Positions 18,343 through 26,176 of a stretch of 64,000 bases of DNA are shown here, in pieces. This DNA is from [Mycobacterium] nativiensis (lineage in GTDB: Bacteria > Actinomycetota > Actinomycetes > Mycobacteriales > Mycobacteriaceae): the NCBI RefSeq assembly GCF_020172685.1, contig NZ_CP083986.1:1941926-2005925 (forward strand). Direction: 5' to 3'. The notes below the pieces were generated by a model. That model searched no databases, was not told where the DNA came from, and saw only the letters and a list, made by a program, of their open reading frames with translations. Positions within the stretch are counted from its first letter, which is position 1; each line of letters begins with the position of its first letter. A program made the translations under genes and the position numbers.

Positions 18343-20274
18343 ATGAGCGCGCGTGTGGAGCAGCTGGAGTTTCAGGCTGAGGCCCGTCAGCTGCTGGACT
18401 TGATGATCCACTCGGTCTACTCCAACAAGGACGCGTTCCTGCGGGAGCTGATCTCCAATGCTTCCGACGCACTGGACAAGCTGCGGCTTGAGGCCTTCCG
18501 CAACAAGGACCTCGAGGTCGATACCTCCGATCTGCACATCGAGATCGAGGTGGACAAGGCCGCGCGCACCCTGACCGTCCGCGACAACGGCATCGGCATG
18601 TCGCGTGATGAGGTGGTGGACCTGATCGGCACGCTGGCCAAGTCCGGCACCGCCGAGCTGCGCCAGCAACTGCGCGAAGCGCAGAATGCCGAGGCGTCCG
18701 AAGATCTGATCGGCCAGTTCGGTATCGGGTTCTATTCGGTGTTCATGGTCGCAGACCGAGTCGAGATGCTCACCCACAAGGCCGGCCAGAGCGAGGCCAT
18801 CCGCTGGCAGTCCAGTGGTGACGGCACCTACACCATCGAGCCCATTGAGGATGCGCCGCAGGGTACGTCGATCACCCTGCATCTCAAGCCCGAAGACGCC
18901 GAAGACGAGTTGCACGACTACACCGCCGACTGGACGATCCGGGGCCTGGTCAAGAAGTACTCGGACTTCATCGCCTGGCCGGTCCGGATGCAGGTCGAGC
19001 GCCGGACCCCGCCTGTCGAAGAGGGCGGCGACGAGGTGGTCACGGTCGAGACCGAGACACTGAACTCGATGCAGGCGCTGTGGGCGCGCCCCAAAGACGA
19101 AGTCTCGCCGGAGGAATACAAAGACTTCTACAAGCACATCGCGCACGCCTGGGACGACCCGCTCGAGGTCATCGCGATGAAGGCCGAAGGCACCTTCGAA
19201 TACCAGGCACTGCTGTTCATTCCGTCGCACGCCCCGTTCGACCTGTTCAACCGGGACGCCCAGGTCGGGATCCAGCTGTATGTCAAACGGGTGTTCATCA
19301 TGGGCGACTGCGACCAGCTGATGCCCGAGTACCTGCGCTTCGTCAAGGGTGTTGTCGACGCAGCGGACATGTCGCTCAATGTGTCTCGGGAGATCTTGCA
19401 GCAGGACCGCCAGATCAACGCGATTCGCCGGCGGCTGACCAAGAAGGTGCTGTCCACCATCAAGGAGTTGCAGTCGCAGCGACCCGAGGACTACCGCACC
19501 TTCTGGACCGAGTTCGGCCGCGTCGTCAAGGAGGGCTTGCTCTCCGATTTCGACAACCAGGAGGCACTGCTGGCAATCAGCTCGTTCGCCTCGACGCACA
19601 GCGACTCCGAGCCGACCACCCTGGCCGAGTATGTCGACCGCATGAAGGACGGCCAGGAGCAGATCTTCTACGCCACCGGTGAGTCCCGCCAGCAGCTGCT
19701 GAAGTCGCCGCACCTGGAGGCGTTCAAAGCCAAGGGCTACGAGGTGCTGTTGCTGAGCGATCCGGTCGACGAGGTGTGGGTGAGCGCCGTCGCCGAATTC
19801 GCCGGCAAGCCCCTGCAGTCGACGGCCAAGGGCGAGGTGGACCTGGACTCCGAGGAGGAGAAGAGTGCCCATGAGGCCGAGCGCAAGGAGCGGGAAAAGG
19901 ATTTCGCCGACCTGATCGCCTGGCTGCAGCAGACCCTGACCGAGCACGTCAAAGAGGTGCGGCTGTCCACCCGGCTGACCGAGTCGCCGGCCTGCCTGAT
20001 CACCGACACCTTCGAGATGACCCCGGCGCTGGCGCGCATCTACCGCGCCAACGGTCAGGAGGTCCCGGTCGGCAAGCGGATCCTGGAGCTGAATCCGGGC
20101 CATCCGCTGGTCACCGGCCTGCGCCAGGCGCACGCAGAGCGCGGTGAAGACGCCGGATTGGCCGAGACCGCGGAGTTGCTCTACGGCACAGCGCTGCTGG
20201 CCGAGGGTGGGGCGTTGGAGGATCCGGCGCGCTTCGCCGAGCTGCTGGCGGATCGGCTGGCCCGAACCGTCTGA
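18343..20274 (+). CDS. htpG: Molecular chaperone HtpG (bacterial Hsp90)
   Basis: A 643-residue full-length HtpG. The N-terminal GHKL ATPase motifs are clear: NASDALDKLR, DNGIGM and GQFGIGFYS. The middle domain and C-terminal dimerisation domain follow without interruption (LNVSREILQQDRQ). GAGGGGAG precedes the ATG by seven bases. HtpG is an ATP-dependent cytosolic chaperone for partially folded clients. It ends nine bases before the convergent oxidoreductase gene. A 608-codon antisense reading frame covers the gene but is a codon-bias shadow. Confidence 0.97.
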   Translation: MSARVEQLEFQAEARQLLDLMIHSVYSNKDAFLRELISNASDALDKLRLEAFRNKDLEVDTSDLHIEIEVDKAARTLTVRDNGIGMSRDEVVDLIGTLAKSGTAELRQQLREAQNAEASEDLIGQFGIGFYSVFMVADRVEMLTHKAGQSEAIRWQSSGDGTYTIEPIEDAPQGTSITLHLKPEDAEDELHDYTADWTIRGLVKKYSDFIAWPVRMQVERRTPPVEEGGDEVVTVETETLNSMQALWARPKDEVSPEEYKDFYKHIAHAWDDPLEVIAMKAEGTFEYQALLFIPSHAPFDLFNRDAQVGIQLYVKRVFIMGDCDQLMPEYLRFVKGVVDAADMSLNVSREILQQDRQINAIRRRLTKKVLSTIKELQSQRPEDYRTFWTEFGRVVKEGLLSDFDNQEALLAISSFASTHSDSEPTTLAEYVDRMKDGQEQIFYATGESRQQLLKSPHLEAFKAKGYEVLLLSDPVDEVWVSAVAEFAGKPLQSTAKGEVDLDSEEEKSAHEAERKEREKDFADLIAWLQQTLTEHVKEVRLSTRLTESPACLITDTFEMTPALARIYRANGQEVPVGKRILELNPGHPLVTGLRQAHAERGEDAGLAETAELLYGTALLAEGGALEDPARFAELLADRLARTV

Positions 20275-20283
20275 TCCCGGCCT

Positions 20284-21288
20284 TTAGGGCACCAGCACCA
20301 CTTTGCCGACGTTCTCCCGCGCCGCCAGAATGCGGTGGGCCTCCGGGGCATTCGCGAACGGCACCACCGCATGCACCACCGGGGCTGCGATCCCGTCTGC
20401 CAGCGCTTCGGACAGCGGGGCGATCCAGGGTCCGAGCGTGCCGCGGTCGTCCCACAGCCGCAGCATGTTCAGGCCGATGACGGTCTTGGACTGCTCCATC
20501 TGCGTGATCAGGCTGAAGCCGCGCAGCATCGCCAGCGCCTGCGGCGCCGCCCGTAGCAGGGAGCGCTTCTCACCCTGCTGCAGTGAAGAAAGGCCGTAAG
20601 CGACAAGGCGCCCGCCGGGACGCAGCAACTTCAGCGAGCGCCGCAGTGAGGTCCCGCCGAGCCCGTCGAGCACCATGTCGTAGGGCGGCAGGCCTTTCCA
20701 CCAGTCGTTGCGGCGGTAGTCGATGGCGCGGTCGATGCCCAATGCGTCCAGCTGGGCGTGTTTGCCCGGAGACGCGGTGCCGTGCACGACCGCCCCGGCG
20801 GCCTTGGCGAGCTGGATCGCCGCGATGCCGACACCGCCGGCCGCGGCGTGCACCAGCACCTGCTCGCCGGCCCGCAGCGACCCGTAGCCGTGCAGCGCGG
20901 CCCACGCCGTCGCATAGTTCACCGGGATCGCGGCGCCCTGCTCGAAGCTCATCGACGGCGGCAGCACGACGGTGTCGGCGGCGTTGGCGTTGACGATCTC
21001 GGCGTATCCGCCGAAACGGGTGCCGGCCAGGACCCGCTCGCCGACGCGGGCCGGATCGACGCCCTCACCGACGGCCTCGATGGTCCCGGCCACCTCGTAG
21101 CCGACCACGGCGGGCAGCTTCGGCGCATCGGGATACAGGCCGACCCGGGCGAGGTGGTCGGCGAAGTTCACCCCCGCCGCGCGGACCGCGATCCGTACCT
21201 GCCCGCTGGCCGGTGGCGGGGGATCGGGGCGGTCTTGTACCTGCAGCACCGAAGGTGGCCCGGTTTTGGTGATGACGACGACGCGCAT
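20284..21288 (-). CDS. NADPH:quinone oxidoreductase-like medium-chain dehydrogenase
   Basis: A 334-residue zinc-independent medium-chain dehydrogenase. The N-terminal GroES-like domain (ADHLARVGLYPDAPKLPAVVGYEVAG) is followed by a Rossmann domain with the glycine-rich HAAAGGVGIAAIQLAKAAG near residue 150. No structural or catalytic zinc cysteines are seen, placing it with quinone oxidoreductase/zeta-crystallin proteins that reduce quinones or enones with NADPH. Physiological substrate unknown. Its promoter region holds the tandem 58-bp hairpin repeats. Confidence 0.85.
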   Translation of the reverse strand: MRVVVITKTGPPSVLQVQDRPDPPPPASGQVRIAVRAAGVNFADHLARVGLYPDAPKLPAVVGYEVAGTIEAVGEGVDPARVGERVLAGTRFGGYAEIVNANAADTVVLPPSMSFEQGAAIPVNYATAWAALHGYGSLRAGEQVLVHAAAGGVGIAAIQLAKAAGAVVHGTASPGKHAQLDALGIDRAIDYRRNDWWKGLPPYDMVLDGLGGTSLRRSLKLLRPGGRLVAYGLSSLQQGEKRSLLRAAPQALAMLRGFSLITQMEQSKTVIGLNMLRLWDDRGTLGPWIAPLSEALADGIAAPVVHAVVPFANAPEAHRILAARENVGKVVLVP

Positions 21289-21318
21289 GGGTTTCAGCCT
21301 ATTGCCACGGCGTACATA

Positions 21319-21434
21319 ATCGGTGGTTTAGCGAGCCTCGACGAAGGAGAGGCGAAGCTGGAACCGCCGCATAAACATCGGTGGTTTAGCGAGCCTCGAC
21401 GAAGGAGAGGCGAAGCTGGAACCGCCGCATAAAC
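21319..21434. repeat. Two tandem copies of a 58-bp hairpin repeat (intergenic)
   Basis: Copies at 21319-21376 and 21377-21434 are identical. Each forms a hairpin: GGTGGTTTAGC (21322-21332) pairs with GCTGGAACCGCC (21357-21368) with one bulged G. The array fills the space between two divergent genes and ends eight bases before the ATG of the next gene, so it must be in that gene's leader or promoter. A diverged tandem pair of the same element occurs at 62566-62679. Confidence 0.85.
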
Positions 21435-21442
21435 TCAGTGGG

Positions 21443-22261
21443 ATGGACGTTCTCGTTGAGCTGAACCGATTGGTGGCGTGCTCGGATGGCCGGTTGGGCA
21501 CCTTCGTCCGCCAGGTGTGCGCGCGGACGGTGGGCCTGCCGGCGCTGCCGGCCGAGGTGAGCGCCGGCGTCTCCGATGCCGATCCGGCGGTGGCCGAGTT
21601 CGCCGAGCAGTTCAGCGTGGACGTCTCGATGATCAGCGACGCCCAGCGGGAACGGCTGCGGGAGGCGTTGGGGGATAGGGCCTTCGGTGCCGTCGTGCAG
21701 ATGTTCATCGGCGATTTCGTGCCGCGGGTGCGCGCTGGGCTTGCTGCGGTGGGTGTCGAGGTGGCCTGGCCGGACAGCATCGCCTGGGATCACCCGGGCA
21801 ACGCGGCCGACGCGCTGTTCAACGGCTTCATGCCCGCCGTCGCCCGGCTGCGGTCCCTGGACCCGGTGACCTCCGAGGTGGTGCGGCTGCGTGGTGCGGC
21901 CCAGCACAACTGCCGGCTGTGCAAGTCCCTGCGCGAGACCACCGCCCTGGATGCCGGCGGATCTGAGTCCCTCTACGACGAGATCGAGCGATTCGAGGGA
22001 TCCGGGCTGCTCAGCGAAGCGCAGAAGGCGGCGCTGCGCTACGTCGACGCGCTGATCTGGACGCCGGCGCACATCGACGCCGAGGTGGCCGCCGGGGTGC
22101 GGCGGTATTTCACCGATGAGCAGGCCATTGAGCTGACCTTGGACGTGATGCGCAACGCGGGCAACAAGATCGCGGTGTCACTGGCCGCGGATGCGCCGCG
22201 GGTGGCAGAGGGCACCGAGCGCTACCTGCTGGACGCGAACGGCCAGACCGTCTTCGGCTGA
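21443..22261 (+). CDS. Carboxymuconolactone decarboxylase / AhpD-like protein
   Basis: A 272-residue protein of the CMD/AhpD-like superfamily. The diagnostic segment [20 protein letters not shown] near residue 152 contains the C-x-x-C redox pair and is followed by the helical core. Such proteins act as peroxidases/disulfide reductases or have unknown redox roles. There is no Shine-Dalgarno sequence: the 58-bp hairpin repeats reach to within eight bases of the ATG, so translation may start from a leader made of the repeat or from a leaderless transcript. It is convergent with, and two bases from, the alpha/beta hydrolase gene. Confidence 0.75.
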   Translation: MDVLVELNRLVACSDGRLGTFVRQVCARTVGLPALPAEVSAGVSDADPAVAEFAEQFSVDVSMISDAQRERLREALGDRAFGAVVQMFIGDFVPRVRAGLAAVGVEVAWPDSIAWDHPGNAADALFNGFMPAVARLRSLDPVTSEVVRLRGAAQHNCRLCKSLRETTALDAGGSESLYDEIERFEGSGLLSEAQKAALRYVDALIWTPAHIDAEVAAGVRRYFTDEQAIELTLDVMRNAGNKIAVSLAADAPRVAEGTERYLLDANGQTVFG

Positions 22262-22262
22262 G

Positions 22263-23126
22263 TCAGCCGGTGTGACGGGCCAAAAAGCCCAGAATTGCGT
22301 CGGCGAAGACGTCGTTGCGGTCGCCGGCGACCATGTGGCCGGCCCCGGCGACGTCGACGAACTCCACCTGCGGGAACCGGGCCAGGAAATCCTCGGCGTT
22401 CTGGGCGCTGACCAGGTCGCTGAGTTGACCGCGCACCAGCAGGATCGGTACGCCGCCGTCGAGGATGGTCTGCACCGCGGCGTTGAGTCGCTCGACGTCG
22501 TGGATCTCCATCGGCCCCTGGTGTTCAGGACCGCTGATGAACTGTGGGTCCCAATGCCAGTACCACCGATCGCCACGACGGCGCAGGTTGGTGGTGAGCC
22601 CGCCCAGATCGGTGGGGCGGGGCCGGTGCGGGTTGTAGGCGGCGATCGCATCGGCGACCTCGTCGAGGGAGTCGAAGCCGGACTCCATGTTCTCGGCCAT
22701 GAACGCCTGCACCCGCTCGGCGCCGGAGGTGTCCATGTTGGGCACGATGTCGACCAGCACCACCGCACTGGCCGCGCCGGGCGCCAGTTCGCCGCCCAGC
22801 AGCATCGCGGTACACCCGCCCAAGGAGGCGCCGACCAGCACCGGGTCCGGTGGCAGGGTGCGCAGCACCTCGTGGACGTCGGCGGCGAAGCTGACCAGAC
22901 GGTAGTCGCCTTCGCTCGCCCAATCCGATTCGCCGTGGCCGCGCAGATCGACGGTGACCGCCTGCCAGCCGCGCTCGGCCACTGCGGCGGCGGCGCGGCC
23001 CCAGGACCGGCGGGTCTGCCCGCCGCCGTGCAGGAACACCACTGCGCGTGCGGCCGGGTCACCATGCCGGTCGGCGATGATCCGGAGATCGTCGGGGGCG
23101 CGGGTGACGAACGTTTCAGCGGTCAT
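22263..23126 (-). CDS. Alpha/beta hydrolase
   Basis: A 287-residue alpha/beta hydrolase with oxyanion HGGG (residues 33-36), nucleophile elbow GASLGG, acid region near VRGQLSDLV, and the terminal His in GAGHMVAGD. The fold and length are those of epoxide hydrolase / esterase family enzymes; DLRGHGESD is typical. Substrate unknown. Convergent with the AhpD-like gene and divergent from the MddA-like gene. Confidence 0.85.
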   Translation of the reverse strand: MTAETFVTRAPDDLRIIADRHGDPAARAVVFLHGGGQTRRSWGRAAAAVAERGWQAVTVDLRGHGESDWASEGDYRLVSFAADVHEVLRTLPPDPVLVGASLGGCTAMLLGGELAPGAASAVVLVDIVPNMDTSGAERVQAFMAENMESGFDSLDEVADAIAAYNPHRPRPTDLGGLTTNLRRRGDRWYWHWDPQFISGPEHQGPMEIHDVERLNAAVQTILDGGVPILLVRGQLSDLVSAQNAEDFLARFPQVEFVDVAGAGHMVAGDRNDVFADAILGFLARHTG

Positions 23127-23238
23127 CCTGAGATAGTAAGCCTGTCTCTATAACTGACGGTCGATTGCCCGGTAAAACCCCTGGTGACCTGCCGGTTGTG
23201 GGGATTACCATGCGGGGTCATCACATCGGGAGGGCACC

Positions 23239-24003
23239 ATGGCTCGCCACCTGGCCCTGGTCTACGGGGCACTGAACTATCTCGGTTTCCTCGCTGTGTT
23301 CCTGTACCTGGTCGGCTTCGTCGGCAACTTCGTTGTGCCGCGTAGCGTCGACCACGGCCCGCCGGCGCCGGTGGGGTGGGCGATCGTCATCGATGTCGCG
23401 CTGGTGACGCTGTTCGCGGTGCAGCACAGCGTGATGGCCCGCCCGGCATTCAAGCGATGGTGGACGCGCGTGGTGCCCGAGAGCATCGAACGCAGCACCT
23501 ATGTATTGGCGTCGAATCTGGCTCTGGCGCTGCTGTATTGGCAGTGGCGGCCAATCCCGACGACCATCTGGAACCTGACGATGCCGGCGGAGCGGACGGT
23601 GCTGTGGGGACTGTTCTGGATCGGCTGGGCCATTGCCCTGGCGTCGACATTCATGATCAGCCACGTGGACCTGTTCGGGCTGCGCCAGGTGTACCTCGCG
23701 TGGCGCGCACAGCCCTACTCCCATATCGGGTTTCACGCGCGGGCGCTGTACCGGGTGGTGCGGCACCCGCTGATGGTGGGGTTCGTGATCGCGTTCTGGG
23801 CGACCCCCACCATGACCGCCGGCCATCTGCTGTTCGCGGTCGCGGCCACCGGTTTCATCGTGATCGCGGTGCAGCTCGAGGAGCGTGACCTGATCGCCGC
23901 GCTCGGTGACGAATATCAGCAGTACCGGCACCGGGTGCCGATGTTCGTGCCGGTGCGCCTGCCCGATCACCTCGGTCCTATCGGCCATCCGCAGGGGCGT
24001 TGA
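23239..24003 (+). CDS. mddA: MddA-like methanethiol S-methyltransferase, integral membrane
   Basis: A 254-residue polytopic membrane protein, preceded by GGGAGGG. It has five to six hydrophobic helices and the isoprenylcysteine-methyltransferase-like C-terminal motif (YRVVRHPLMVGFVIAFWATP ... EERDLIAALGDEYQQYRHRV), which binds S-adenosylmethionine. This is the NnrU/ICMT superfamily; length and sequence fit the MddA subgroup that methylates methanethiol to dimethyl sulfide and is found in mycobacteria. Assignment within the superfamily is by recognition, not search. Confidence 0.7.
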   Translation: MARHLALVYGALNYLGFLAVFLYLVGFVGNFVVPRSVDHGPPAPVGWAIVIDVALVTLFAVQHSVMARPAFKRWWTRVVPESIERSTYVLASNLALALLYWQWRPIPTTIWNLTMPAERTVLWGLFWIGWAIALASTFMISHVDLFGLRQVYLAWRAQPYSHIGFHARALYRVVRHPLMVGFVIAFWATPTMTAGHLLFAVAATGFIVIAVQLEERDLIAALGDEYQQYRHRVPMFVPVRLPDHLGPIGHPQGR

Positions 24004-24015
24004 GGTCGCGGTCGC

Positions 24016-24399
24016 TCAGGCGAACGGTTGCAGCGCGAATCGGCCCCAGGCCAGAAACGCGAACAGCGCGATAAACGCGACATCGCCGGCCATGTACCCC
24101 CACTCGCTGCGGCGGAACCGGGTGGTGGCGGCCCCGGCCATGAACAACATCAGTCCGGTGGCGGCGATCGGCACCAGCAGTGGTGCCACACCCACGGTGG
24201 CCGGAAGGATCAGGCCGATCGCGCCGATCAGCTTGATGGTGCCGATGGCTGTGAGTTGGCCGTCGCTGAAGTCGTCGACCCACTGCTGGTTGGCGCCCAA
24301 TTCCCGATACTTCTTCCTCGGCAGCAGTAGCAGGGTGGCGCCGCCGATGGCATATGCGGCAGCGGCGACGCCGGCGATGATCCACAGGGTGGTGTTCAT
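24016..24399 (-). CDS. DoxX-like membrane protein
   Basis: A 127-residue membrane protein with four hydrophobic segments (MNTTLWIIAGVAAAAYAIGG; LTAIGTIKLIGAIGLILPA), typical of DoxX/DoxX-like proteins often linked to thiol-redox stress. AAGGAGTC precedes the ATG. It is divergent from the ECF41 sigma gene and is preceded by a GGTTACC-N16-CGTC promoter that mirrors the sigma gene's own, so it is very likely a direct target of that sigma factor. The same DoxX/sigma layout recurs at 57155-58597. Confidence 0.8.
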   Translation of the reverse strand: MNTTLWIIAGVAAAAYAIGGATLLLLPRKKYRELGANQQWVDDFSDGQLTAIGTIKLIGAIGLILPATVGVAPLLVPIAATGLMLFMAGAATTRFRRSEWGYMAGDVAFIALFAFLAWGRFALQPFA

Positions 24400-24413
24400 G
24401 GCGACTCCTTCGT

Positions 24414-24440
24414 GGTTACCTCGGTCGGGTGGGGTCCGTC
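24414..24440 (+). promoter_or_regulatory. ECF41-type promoter of the sigma gene (GGTTACC-N16-CGTC)
   Basis: GGTTACC at 24414-24420, a 16-base spacer, then CGTC at 24437-24440, 37 bases before the sigma start codon. The layout is that of ECF41 promoters (TGTCACA-N16-CGTC) with a changed -35 element. It overlaps the opposing promoter 24450-24476. Confidence 0.65.
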
Positions 24441-24449
24441 ACTACCTAT

Positions 24450-24476
24450 GACGGACCGACACCACGAGAGGTAACC
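24450..24476 (-). promoter_or_regulatory. ECF41-type promoter of the DoxX-like gene (GGTTACC-N16-CGTC)
   Basis: On the minus strand GGTTACC (24470-24476), a 16-base spacer and CGTC (24450-24453), 50 bases before the doxX-like ATG. Identical -35 and -10 sequences and spacer length to the sigma gene promoter that faces it, so the two -10 elements lie inside one imperfect palindrome and the two transcripts cross. Confidence 0.65.
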
Positions 24477-24477
24477 G

Positions 24478-25365
24478 ATGGCCACCGAGTCGCAACTGGC
24501 GGAGATCTTCGAACAGCAGCGTCATCGCATGCTGGCGCTGGGGCATCGGGTGCTGGGCTCGCGGTCGGACGCCGAAGATGTGGTCCAGGAGGCGTGGCTG
24601 CGGCTGTCGCGCCAGGACGCGGACGCGATCGACAACCTGCCCGGGTGGTTGACGACGGTGACCAGCCGGATCTGCATCGACACCCTGCGCTCGCGCGCCG
24701 CGCGGCCCGAGGTCCCCATCGATCACGACCTTCCCGAACTCGTCGTGACCGATGACCGCGACATTCCAGAAGATGCAGCGGTGCTGTCGGATTCGATTGG
24801 ACTGGCACTGCTGGTGGTGCTGGGGTAACTACGCCCCGACGAACGTCTGGCGTTCGTGCTGCACGACATGTTCGCGGTCCCGTTCGCCGAGATCGGGCCG
24901 ATCGTCGGCAAATCAGCCGATGCGGCCAAGATGCTGGCCAGCCGGGCCCGCCGCAAAGTTCAGGACGTGCCTCGGCCGGCGGGGGATCGGCGCGCGCAGC
25001 GTGAGGTGGTCGACGCCTTCCTGGCGGCCGCCCAGTCGGGCGATTTCGACGCACTGCTGCGCGTGCTCGATCCCGACGTCACGTGGCGCCAGCACACGGC
25101 CCGCGGTGTCACGGTCACGACCGGATCCGGCGAGGTCCTAGAGGCGGTCCGCCGGGGCCAGGGGGCACGCATCACCGTTCGCCGCGTGCTGGTCAACGGC
25201 GAACCCGGAATCCTGGGCTGGGGTCCGACGGGCCGGCCGCTGAGTTTGATGGCGTGCACGGTGCGCAACGGCCGTCTGGTGGGCATCGTGTCGATCGCCG
25301 ACCCCGTCCGGTTGGCCCGGCTCGATCTGCCTGAGCCCCCCGAGGTGCTGGACAGCGGTAATTAG
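24478..25365 (+). pseudogene. ECF41 (SigJ-like) sigma factor interrupted by one in-frame stop
   Basis: The frame encodes sigma region 2 (VVQEAWLRLSR, GWLTTVTSRICIDTLRSR), then TAA at 24826-24828, then continues in the same frame with region 4 (AFVLHDMFAVPFAEIGPIVG) and a SnoaL-like C-terminal domain (LRVLDPDVTWRQH ... GRPLSLMACTVRNGRLVGIVSI). Comparison with the intact paralogue at 57731-58597 shows no other lesion: LLVVLG-stop-LRPDERLAF against LLVVLDTLTPAERVAF. Either it is a very young pseudogene, a sequencing error, or two polypeptides are made (116 residues, and a re-initiated product from about 24856, 169 residues). Its own promoter and the divergent DoxX promoter remain intact. Confidence 0.8.
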
Positions 25366-25467
25366 CCAACCGGATTTCGCCGGGCGGGCACGCCCACCGT
25401 GGCTGGGGGCGGTGGCTGGCTCGGTTGGATCCGCGGACTTATGGTCTGGATGCGGTCCCCGCCTACC

Positions 25468-25507
25468 AATGAAGGAAGGCCCCGCTGTTGCGGGGCCTTC
25501 CTTCATT
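25468..25507. terminator. Perfect 18-bp stem hairpin, bidirectional terminator
   Basis: AATGAAGGAAGGCCCCGC (25468-25485), loop TGTT, and its exact reverse complement (25490-25507). The GGCCCCGC-GCGGGGCC core flanked by AAGGAAGG/CCTTCCTT gives a strong stem with T-rich sequence on both sides, suited to ending both the sigma-gene transcript and the convergent His-rich gene transcript. Confidence 0.85.
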
Positions 25508-25569
25508 GCGTTCGATCCACCGCCGACGTTGCGTTTACGCCCGCGTCGCGCTCGCCGGGTGGTGAGTGA

Positions 25570-25722
25570 TCAGTGCTCGTCGTAGTGGTCACCGTGGGCG
25601 GCGTGCCGGTGACCGTCGTGGAGGTAGTCCACGTGGTCGCCGTGCTGAATCGCTTGGTGGCCGCAGTCGGTGCCGTGGGTGTGGTCGGTGTGGGAGTGGG
25701 TCTGGTGCTCTGTCGTGTTCAT
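25570..25722 (-). CDS. Small His-rich putative metal-binding peptide
   Basis: A 50-residue peptide beginning MNTTEHQTHSHTDHTHGTDC and containing 14 or more histidines in HxH, HGDH and DGHRH clusters, one Cys and several Asp/Glu. Such composition points to zinc, nickel or cobalt binding in the cytosol or to metal storage/delivery. The 100-residue longer frame is rejected because the His-rich part starts at 25722 and the upstream stretch covers an AT-rich, operator-like patch. No transporter or ArsR-family regulator gene lies next to it. Function is inferred from composition only. Confidence 0.6.
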   Translation of the reverse strand: MNTTEHQTHSHTDHTHGTDCGHQAIQHGDHVDYLHDGHRHAAHGDHYDEH

Positions 25723-25736
25723 GGCAGCAACGGTAC

Positions 25737-25770
25737 AGAAAACATGCATGCATTGCAATATAACGATGTA
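25737..25770 (-). promoter_or_regulatory. AT-rich palindromic patch upstream of the His-rich peptide gene
   Basis: A markedly AT-rich stretch in GC-rich DNA, holding overlapping palindromes TGCATGCA and ATTGCAAT followed by ATATAACG, 20-45 bases upstream of the His-rich gene start. Position and composition suggest a promoter with an operator for a metal-sensing repressor; the regulator is unknown. Confidence 0.4.
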
Positions 25771-25914
25771 AACGGGCGCATGCTCCATCGGCATGATCGA
25801 CAGCGGATGGGAAGTCGCCGACGAATGCATCACCACGGCGTGGATGGGGCGCACGGCGCGTGACGACGTCACTGGCGCGGCATGGCACGATGGTTCCCGC
25901 GCGCATGCGTATCA

Positions 25915-25988
25915 GGGGCGGTAGCTCAGTCGGTTAGAGCCGCGGACTCATAATCCGTTGGTCGCGGGTTCGAGCCCCGCCCGCCCCA
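25915..25988 (+). tRNA. tRNA with CAU anticodon (Met elongator or Ile2)
   Basis: A complete cloverleaf: acceptor GGGGCGG/CCGCCCC with discriminator A, D-arm AGCTCAGTCGGTTAGAGC, anticodon arm GCGGA-CTCATAA-TCCGT, T-arm CGGGTTCGAGCCCCG. No CCA is encoded in full. The CAU anticodon reads AUG, or AUA if the C is converted to lysidine by TilS. The TTGGTCG variable region resembles bacterial Ile2 tRNA, but the acceptor does not settle identity. It is not an initiator: the G-C pairs of the initiator anticodon stem (GGG/CCC) are absent. Confidence 0.93.
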
Positions 25989-26176
25989 CCGCAGACTTGT
26001 ATTACCTCGGGTGAGGCTTGACAGTTGCTTCGGTTGATCCTTGACACTCCCTGGATGAGGGAGTTGAGCGAGCAGCAGTCACCCCGTGAGTGCACCGACG
26101 CGCCGAACGCAACTGGGCTAACGGCGCCCGGTCACTTGGCAAGTGCGACCGCTCGGCTCAAGGCCTCAGCGGTGCG

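Noticed and set aside
18307..20133. 608-codon open frame antisense to htpG, and similar long frames opposite the NRPS genes (for example 32621-34411, 36484-37980, 12692-14311)
   Set aside because: They mirror the third-position GC of real genes, show no domain, and overlap strongly supported genes along their whole length.
21319..21434. CRISPR array
   Set aside because: The copies are directly adjacent with no spacers and there are no cas genes.
25793..25924. 43-codon ORF ending inside the tRNA
   Set aside because: No ribosome site or recognisable motif, and the stop lies within the tRNA gene.
26047..26063. Hairpin CTCCCT-GGATG-AGGGAG as terminator after the first PE-PPE gene
   Set aside because: Only six base pairs and no T-run; could be chance.
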